Origin: Acidobacteriota bacterium
Lineage (GTDB): Bacteria; Acidobacteriota; Terriglobia; Terriglobales; Acidobacteriaceae
Assembly: GCA_021809235.1 (NCBI GenBank)
Contig: JAKBAG010000154.1
Coordinates: 1-7,334, forward strand
Length of the DNA: 7,334 nucleotides
Reading direction: 5' to 3'
Position numbers and translations under genes: made by a program. The notes under the pieces are model-generated. The model saw only the letters and a program-made list of their open reading frames with translations, was not told where the DNA came from and made no database searches. Shown one piece after another: positions 1 through 7,000 of this stretch (within the stretch, counting starts at the first letter, position 1; the number at the start of each line of letters is the position of its first letter).

Positions 1-33
1 AGCTTGAATCATTCGCGAGGAATAGACATGCGG

Positions 34-64
34 GGCAGCCGACGATCGGCTGCCTCTCTTTTTT
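34..64 (+). terminator. Intrinsic (Rho-independent) terminator
   Basis: A perfect 9-bp GC-rich stem pairs 34-42 (GGCAGCCGA) with 46-54 (TCGGCTGCC) across a 3-base loop (CGA). It is followed at once by a T-rich run, TCTCTTTTTT, at 55-64. The T run lies only on the + strand side, so it ends rightward transcription from a gene before the window, which could finish at the TGA at 5-7 or the TAG at 23-25. It stands only 21 bases before the GTG at 86, so it might instead act as a leader attenuator for that gene. Confidence 0.88.
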
Positions 65-85
65 GGAGCTCACAAACAAACATCG

Positions 86-499
86 GTGTCGGAAATCGAC
101 GAGGCGATGAGCAAAATCGAAGAAGAGGATCAGAACGCAACGCAAGGGAAAGGCAAAACGCAGGTAGTTTCCAAACAGGCAGCAGTCGAGGCAAACAGGG
201 CTCTCCAGCCTTATATCCTGCCCATCCGGAAGCCGGATGGCAGCATTGCCCGTTGGGCATGTGATTTTTCGCTGGAGACCGTGCAGATGAACATTCTGCA
301 CATGTTCAACGCGATGATGCAGAACATCGTGGAGAAGGGACATGTGCCAAGCGCCAAGTTTTTCCTCGACCTGGCCGAACGTGCGGAAGAGATCCAGACT
401 GGCCGGAAACCGGCGAAGAAAATGTCGGTTCGGAAAAAGCTCAAGGAGCCATTCAGTCTTCTTGAATTGTTCCAGTCCTGCCTTGAACCGTACGAGTAA
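86..499 (+). CDS. Hypothetical protein, 137 aa, soluble and mostly helical
   Basis: I do not recognise the family. The protein has an acidic N-terminus (residues 1-16, rich in Glu/Asp) and a polar Lys/Gln linker (17-31). A central block follows (about 40-103) with 'ILPIRKPDGSIARWACDF' and two amphipathic helix-like stretches ('QMNILHMFNAMMQNIVEKG' and 'SAKFFLDLAERAEEI'). A strongly basic segment (107-120, many Lys/Arg) precedes a hydrophobic/acidic tail (123-137). There is no signal peptide or membrane segment, so it is probably cytoplasmic. The basic patch would suit nucleic-acid or protein contact, but that is only inference. GTG at 86 is the most upstream start after the in-frame TAG at 23-25, and it lacks a well-spaced Shine-Dalgarno (GGAG 65-68 is 17 bases away). 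ATG at 107 (residue 8) is an alternative, with GGAA at 91-94 upstream. Residue composition favours this frame clearly over overlapping frames. TAA ends it at 497-499. Confidence 0.78.
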   Translation: MSEIDEAMSKIEEEDQNATQGKGKTQVVSKQAAVEANRALQPYILPIRKPDGSIARWACDFSLETVQMNILHMFNAMMQNIVEKGHVPSAKFFLDLAERAEEIQTGRKPAKKMSVRKKLKEPFSLLELFQSCLEPYE

Positions 500-503
500 C
501 ACT

Positions 504-524
504 CGGGCCGCAGAGGGTGGCCCG
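504..524 (+). terminator. Stem-loop just after the small gene, weak terminator candidate
   Basis: CGGGCC (504-509) pairs with GGCCCG (519-524). A G.T and a C-G pair can extend it inward (510-511 with 517-518). It begins 5 bases after the TAA at 497-499, a typical place for a terminator, but the bases after it (TCAACGATG) are not T-rich. It could be a Rho-dependent or mRNA-stabilising 3' hairpin rather than an intrinsic terminator. Confidence 0.4.
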
Positions 525-606
525 TCAACGATGCCGGAATGCGTGGAATGCCGGCCACCTGACCCATAGGCTCAACCAGAGCGGGCAGGAGAAAAGATTC
601 CACTCG

Positions 607-665
607 GCGGCCTGCCGCAGTGCACCTCTCCGCAAAGGGAGCCAGCCTGTGGCAGGCCGCTTTGT
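607..665 (+). terminator. Long composite hairpin with short T tract, terminator or structured leader
   Basis: Bases 607-620 (GCGGCCTGCCGCAG) pair with 647-660 (CTGTGGCAGGCCGC) as a 14-bp stem with a single G.T wobble. Inside the 26-base loop, 626-630 can pair with 637-641 (5 bp, one wobble) around CGCAAA. TTTGT follows the stem directly (661-665). The pairing is too long to be chance. The T tract is short for an intrinsic terminator, so a structured RNA leader or an intergenic repeat are alternatives. Confidence 0.5.
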
Positions 666-697
666 CTGGGCCCGGCCCCGGTCGCCACGCGCAGACA
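663..697 (+). other. Second potential stem-loop, partly overlapping the T tract
   Basis: TGTCTG (663-668) is complementary to CAGACA (692-697), enclosing a very GC-rich interior (GGGCCCGGCCCCGG at 668-681) that can fold on itself. It uses the T-rich bases that follow the 607-660 hairpin, so the two structures may compete or stack. A 6-bp outer stem in GC-rich DNA is weak evidence alone. Confidence 0.25.
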
Positions 698-809
698 CAC
701 CAGGTTTTGCAGTACAGGCAGCAATCGGCATCGCGCCGTCGCAGCAGCACACAGTAGGCAGGAAGCGGAACACAGTATCCGACCGGCATGCCCGGCAACG
801 GAAGACAAC

Positions 810-816
810 GGAAGGA
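810..816 (+). promoter_or_regulatory. Ribosome binding site of the giant ORF
   Basis: GGAAGGA at 810-816 lies 9 bases before the ATG at 826, a good Shine-Dalgarno match at normal spacing. It fixes the start, and it fits with a signal peptide beginning exactly at this ATG. Confidence 0.8.
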
Positions 817-825
817 ACGTTTGCA

Positions 826-1002
826 ATGAAGAATTGGTTGGGTGTCGCAATACGAGCTGCCATCGCCGGAACGGGCCGAGCTACGGCTCCACTGCGTCCG
901 CTTTCACGGGCTTCCATCCTCACAGGACTGCTGGCTGTTGGTCCGTTTGCTCCGGTGCTGCTGTTTCCATTCGTGGTCTCCATGGCGGCCCACGCGCAGG
1001 CC
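826..1002 (+). other. Extended Sec signal peptide (residues 1-59)
   Basis: The first 30 residues form a long N-region with Lys2 and four Arg (10, 18, 24, 28). A hydrophobic core follows at about 31-55 ('ILTGLLAVGPFAPVLLFPFV'), then 'AHAQA', giving an A-X-A cleavage site after Ala59 so that the mature protein starts 'ISTTTVQG'. At 59 residues it is about twice the usual length. No twin-Arg motif and no lipobox Cys are present. Confidence 0.8.
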
Positions 1003-4000
1003 ATTTCCACTACCACGGTACAGGGCACCGTCTACGACGCCAGCGGAGCACCTGCCTCCGGCACGCTGCTTATCAGCTGGCCAGCCTTCACTACGGCCGC
1101 CAGCCAGTCGGTCTCCGCCGGTTCCACCTCGGTCACCATTGGGGCGGATGGCTTCGTGAGCGTCAACCTGGCTCCAAACCTTGGCGCCACTCCCGCAGGT
1201 CTCTATTACACCGTTGTTTACCAGCTCTCAGACGGTACCGTAAACACGGAGTACTGGGTGGTTCCGGCCACCACCACGGCCACCATCGCCTCCGTGCAGG
1301 CCCAGGTGCTGCCCGCCGCGCAGGCTGTGCAGGCAGTCACCAAAGCCTATGTCGATCAGCAGATCGCAGCTCTGGGTACCAGCCAGCTTTCGCCCTCCGG
1401 CGGCACGCTCACAGGCCCGTTGACACTGAGCGGCGATCCCACCACGCCGCTGATGGCCGCCGACAAACATTACGTGGATCAGAGCTTTGCCCAGGCTGTT
1501 CCCCTTGCCGGTGGCACCATGACCGGCCCGCTTGCCACTCCGGCTGTCAACGGACTCGCTTCGCCGGTCAACGGTTCGGCCCAAACCAATCTGCAATCCA
1601 CAGTCACCGCGGCCAACTCCTCCGGAGCCATGATCGTTCCGCCTGCCTACTCCGGCACGGACACCTTCACGAATCCATCCGGGATTCGCGTGGAAGACTG
1701 GCGCACCGGAGGCTCGCAGCAGCATGCGCGCAATGTCAAGGAATTCGGAGCCGTCTGCGATGGCGTGACCGACGATACGGCAGCGCTGCAGGCAGCCATC
1801 AACTATGCCCAGAGCCATCACGTCGGTCTGACGCTGCCCAGCGGCATCTGCCGTACGCATCAGCTCAACTGGCATCTGGAGTCCATCGGTGGACAAGGCA
1901 CGCAGAACTCGGCTCTGATGGGCTACCCTGGCGAGGATATTCTGGCCACCAGCGCTGACTCACCCACGCTCTTCAGCGGCACGCACCTGCATGATTTCAC
2001 CCTCTATGTTGACCAGAGCACCGATGTCTCCTGCTCGCCAGCTCAGGCTCGTGCGGCTGCCGGTAGCTGCACCGTGAATCGTCCGGTGGCCAGCGGCAGC
2101 ATTCTCTCGCCGGGTGGCAACGGTCTGACGGCCATGGCAGGAAGCGGTCCTGCCTGGTCCATTGGCAACTGCGCCATCGCGATGCCAGCTACCACGGGCG
2201 CCGGCGGGAACGGACTGCGGAATGCTGTGGTAGAAAACATCACCATAGCTACCAGCGGCAACGATCCGCTCGGCAGCTATCCGGGTGCCAGCTCCACCCA
2301 CACCTGCGGCCTGTATCTGGCGCAGTGGCCCACCGGCAGCCAGTTCCGCAACCTAGTGCTGCGCGGCCTGGGAACCGGCATTGCCATTCCGGCGCTGCCT
2401 GCAGCCACGCCTGCGGGACTCAACGCAGACAACAATCTCTGGATCAATCTGACGCTGGACACTGTCCACGGCTTTGTCGCCGCCGTTGGCGCCAACAACC
2501 TGATCGATGGTCTGAGTGCCCATGCCTGGAACTCGGCTGCCACCGGCGAGTCGCCCACCGGCATCGTGCTCGACTTTGCCGCACCGCAGCAGGGTTGGAC
2601 GGTGCGCAATCCGCAGGTTCTGCCCGAGTGGATCGCCGTACAGCCGCAGTTAACCGTCACTACGGCTTCCGGAGCGGTCACCGCAGTCAACATCGGACCG
2701 GAGCACGGTCTTGGATTTGAGGCCTACGGACCCTCCGTGCCGCTGCAGTTCAGCGGCAGTTGCACAGCAGCCGCGCATGCCTCGGTCAACGCCGACGGAT
2801 CGCTTGGTGGAGTCACGGTCACGGCAGCGGGATTCGGTTGCTCGGCCACGACCACGGCCAGCGTGAATGTCTCCGGCACCGCGATGGCGGCGCGTGCGGT
2901 GAATCTGCTTACCGGCCAACGTATCACTCTGCTGGGCGGGTCCCTGGGTAGCAGCAGCGGCGGCTACACCGTGTGGAATGCCGCCTCATCGCGCACGCTC
3001 AACACGGCCATCCTGGGCGGTGGAACGCTGCCGGTAACGACCACACCCTATCCGGCACTGGTGATTGCCCCCAGCGCCGAAGCCAGCGGACTGGCGAGCG
3101 GCTACAACGGCTCAGCCAATCACTTCTCGCAGACCGGACTGAGCAGCAGCAACCTGGCTGACTCCGGCCTGGGCAACCGGCTGGAACAGACCAGCGGCGG
3201 CAGCCAGCACACACTGGAAACCGCACGGCTGGAGGAAGGTCGCGCGACAGCTGACTTTGCACTGCTCGGCGGCGGAGCTGTCAATCAGGCCTTCAGTAGC
3301 CTGAACGATCTCTTTCTTACGGCTGAGGATCTGCTTTCGCCGAGCGGAGAAAGCAACGGCACCGGCAGTCAGTCTGGCAAGGATGCCACCGCACCGGTGA
3401 CTGGCTCCTATGTGCGCGCCATCGGCGGAGCCTGGGATACCGGCGACAACTGGAATGTGCGCGGCAACAGCGCCGCCTTCCTGCTGGGGCAGGGATTTCC
3501 CGCAGGCAACGGCACCTGGGAGATTGCCGCCAAGGCAGACACCGCAGCCAGCCAGGAGCTGAAGCTCTCGGGTACTGTCAGTGGCCAGAGCTGCGTCTTC
3601 GCCGACCAGATTGTGAACTTGACCACGAGTTGGCAGGTCTTCCGCATCCCCTACAACACCGTGACTGGAAATCCGAGTTGCGACAGCGGAACCGCGGGGA
3701 ATGCTGTGAATGCGCAGGGCATGCCGCCCAGCACTACGACCAATGTGGAGACGGCTTGGATGGCCTTTGTGCCGGCCTATCAGCAGTTGCTGGTGGCAAA
3801 TGAGCCGACCGCGCCGGAGCAGGCAGCCAACAAAGCCTATGTCGATCAGGCTGTGGCCAGCCAGATTGCCAACGGCAGCGGCGAGCTACCACTGGCTGGC
3901 GGGACCATGACCGGCGCGCTGAATGCTCCGGTGGTGAACGGCACTACGAACTGCGCTCTGGCCGGCAGCGTGAACGGCTGCGTGAGTTCGGCGGCCTCGG

Positions 4001-7000
4001 CGCTGATTCCGCCCGGGACTACAGGCAGCTACGCGCAGTATGCCGCGATGCAGGCGACGGCGCAGTGTGTGTACGATGCAACGCAAGGCGGAGCGATCAC
4101 GACCGTGGTTCCCGGTCAGCTTGGACAGGGATATACGGTGGCTCCGCTGGTGACAGTGAGTGGCGGCGGCGGCAGTGGATTGCAGGTTGCGGCGAATCTG
4201 AGCAACGGTGAGGTGACCAGCTACACGGTGACAAGCGGTGGAAGCGGCTACACAAGCTGCCCGACGATCGCAGTGGCTCCGCCACCGGCACCGAAGCAGC
4301 CTGCACCGGTGCTCGATCAGCGTCGTGGCGTAACGACCTACTCCGCCGACATTCGCGTGGATGACTTTGGCTGTGAGGGCGACGGCGTGACGGACGATAC
4401 GCAGTGCTTCAACAATGCAATTGAGTATGCGACCGGGAATGGAACGCACACTGGGTCAATCACCTTGACGCAGGGCAAGACCTACTTCATCGGAACAATC
4501 ACCGGCTACATGCAGACGGCGTGGGACGACGGCACGGCCCCTGGCACGGATACCTGTAACGGTGTTCCGTGTACGAATTTGCCGCCGGAGACACCGGGAT
4601 ATTTTGGGTATGCGATTCGCATTCCAAGCACACAATCGAATCCACTGACGATTTATGGCAACGGTGCGACGATCACGTCCAGCTTTGCAGGGAGTGCGGA
4701 GTCTGCGTCGCAGTTCACGATGGCAGCGCCGTACTTTGCCATCTTTGGATCGGACACATCGATCGCTTCGTGGAATCTCTACGATTTGAATTTTTCGAAT
4801 GTGTTTGTGGCGGCCACGACGGTATCGGCGGCGTATTGGCAGTGGAATCATGTGGCGATGAACAACGTGGGTATGGCGTTGCTGTTAGGTTCGTCGCAGT
4901 TCAACCAGTTTCGCAACCTGAACCTGCAGGCGATGATGTCGGGACTGATCATCGGTGGCTGGTGGAAGTCACGCGCCCCGGGAACCAGTACCGAGGGGAA
5001 TGCGGTGTTGAACGACTACAACCTGGGCGATAGCACATCGGTGGATGGAATTATTTTCTACGGATACAACTGGCCCACGCAAGCTCAGTCGCAGACGGCG
5101 CAGAACGCTTTGGATACGTGGTTCAACACGTACTTCTTTCACGTACAGGACAACCAGACACGGCTGACGGACCAGAACAAGGCTCCGGCGGGCGGGGTGA
5201 CGGATTCGCTGTGGCGCGGGGTCTATCATGTGATGTTTGCCACCTATTCGCGCTATTACCGGCCTGTAATTGGTGTGACCGTACGAAATGCGAACATCAA
5301 GTTCACGCAAAACTATCCGATCATAGCCACGGCGGCGACGGGATGGAATCTCGACGAAATCGGCACGGAATTGGTGGGTTGGTGTGACTCCAATCCGAGC
5401 TATGGAGCATACGGATCGTCGAGCTGCCCGAACCCATATGACAGCGTGAACAACCAGCTGATGGGGGCTGTACTGCTCTATGACTTTCAGAACATGACGG
5501 CACAAGAGATCGATGTGGCCGGATCACCGATTGCCGACACGGTCGCTGAGCCTCCGCAGGTGAGTCTGGCACAGCAGGTGAATGACTTCCGCACCAACCT
5601 GACCAATACGGACAGTTTGGCAGCATCGACGATTGTGCCGCGGACGGCGTCCGCGACGACGACGCGACTGAACATCGGAGTGGCGACGGAGACCGGTCTG
5701 GCAGGGCAGCAGAACTTTGACTCCGGCGAACTATGCCTGCACTCGGTGATTGCCGGCTATGGCGATGCCTGGTGCATGCGTGCCGCCGATGGTCTGAATC
5801 CTGGAGCGAATCAGCCGCCGCGGTACTTTGTGCTGGAAAATGATGGCTACATTGGATTCCAGGGTCTGACGGCGCTGCAGGTTCCCGGTTTGCGGGTGCG
5901 GCCGGGAGCGATCAGCGCCAGCGACTCGACGCTTCCGGTGACGGATTTTGCTGCGCAGTCGTTTGCGATTGCCGGTGGCACGGTGCGGCCGGGAAGCTGC
6001 GCGACGGTGCCGGGCGTGACGCTGCCGAATGCGGCGACCACCGATGGAGTGCTGACGGTGACACCGCCATCCGGCGTGAGCGGGCTGCAGTGGAGCGGCG
6101 TGGTGACGGCGGCGAACACAATCTCGGTGACGGCCTGCAATGCGACGACGGCGCCGCTGAATTATCCGGCGGGGACGTATCAGGCATTTCTGCTGGCTGG
6201 CGGCGCGGCGCCGGCGATACCGGCGACCAGTGGCGGAACGCCAACGGCGACGGCAGCGCTGACGCAAAGCCAGGGCGACCTGGTGGTGGGCGATGCGAAC
6301 GGGAATCCGACACGGCTGCCGGGGAACAGCTCGACGACACCGGCTCTGCTGGTGGATGTGGGCAACGGGACGGGAGCATTTGAGCCGACCTGGGAGACGG
6401 CTCCGCAACTGGCTGGAGGCAACCTGACCGGGCTGAACGCGAGCAACATTACGACGGGCACGCTGGCAATTGCCGATGGAGGCACCGGCGCGACGACGGC
6501 AGCGCAGGCGCTGAGCAACCTGGGCGGCGTCAGCCTGACGGCGGCGACGACGGTCTTCAGCGGCGCGTTGACGGCGAAGACGATTGGCGGGCTGACGGAG
6601 GTGGACCAGCAAAGCGGAGCGAACCTGGGCGCGCAGCTTGCGGCCTGTGTGGCGGCGCTGCCGGCGACGGGCGGAACGTGCGATGCGCGGAACTACAAGG
6701 GGGCGCAGACGATCAGCACGGCGGTGACGGTGAGCGTGCCGAATACGCGGATTGATCTGCCGTGCGCGACGATCACGATGACGGCTCCGTTGGTGATTCC
6801 TGCCGGGGTGCGCGGGGTGCGGCTGCATGGTTGCAGCCTGCGCGGTGGTACGGCGGCCAGCGGGCTGACGGGCGGCACGGTGCTGGCCTACAACGGCTCG
6901 GGTGCGGCGGTGCAGGTGGGTGACTCGACCTATGCGCAGGACACGATGGGCTTTGCGATGGACAACGTGCTGGTGAACACGACCGGGGCTGCGAGCGCGG

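Larger units (their letters stand above)
500..825. other. Intergenic region, no convincing gene, three potential hairpins
   Basis: The 326 bases between the small gene and the giant ORF hold no reading frame with protein-like composition on either strand. The antisense frames crossing it read as Cys/Arg/Pro-rich shadow sequence. It contains stem-loops at 504-524, 607-660 and 663-697, and the ribosome binding site of the next gene at its end. I could not find a credible -35/-10 pair, so the promoter of the large gene is not located. The region is long enough for a structured 5' leader. Confidence 0.7.

Noticed and set aside
4..264. 86-codon plus-strand frame overlapping the small gene
   Set aside because: It runs through the terminator hairpin and has a low-complexity Arg/Gly/Asn composition; the frame from 86 is far more protein-like.
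615..660. Possible cyclic-di-GMP (GEMM) riboswitch, suggested by GCAC...CGCAAAG...GGCAG
   Set aside because: The conserved core, including the second-stem partner and the GNRA tetraloop-receptor elements, is not present; the resemblance is a few short words.
749..777. Direct repeat ACACAGTA (749-756 and 770-777) spaced 21 bases, as an operator
   Set aside because: An 8-base repeat is expected by chance in about 300 bases, and there is no promoter next to it to regulate.
211..1028. Minus-strand frames across the small gene and the intergenic region (211-798, 525-1028, 572-850)
   Set aside because: Cys/Arg/Pro-rich composition, no good start signals, and they overlap the better-supported plus-strand genes.
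834..1958. 374-codon plus-strand frame overlapping the start of the giant gene
   Set aside because: It is Ser/Arg/His/Gly-rich, has no ribosome binding site, and stops at 1958. The frame from 826 has a signal peptide and recognisable domains.
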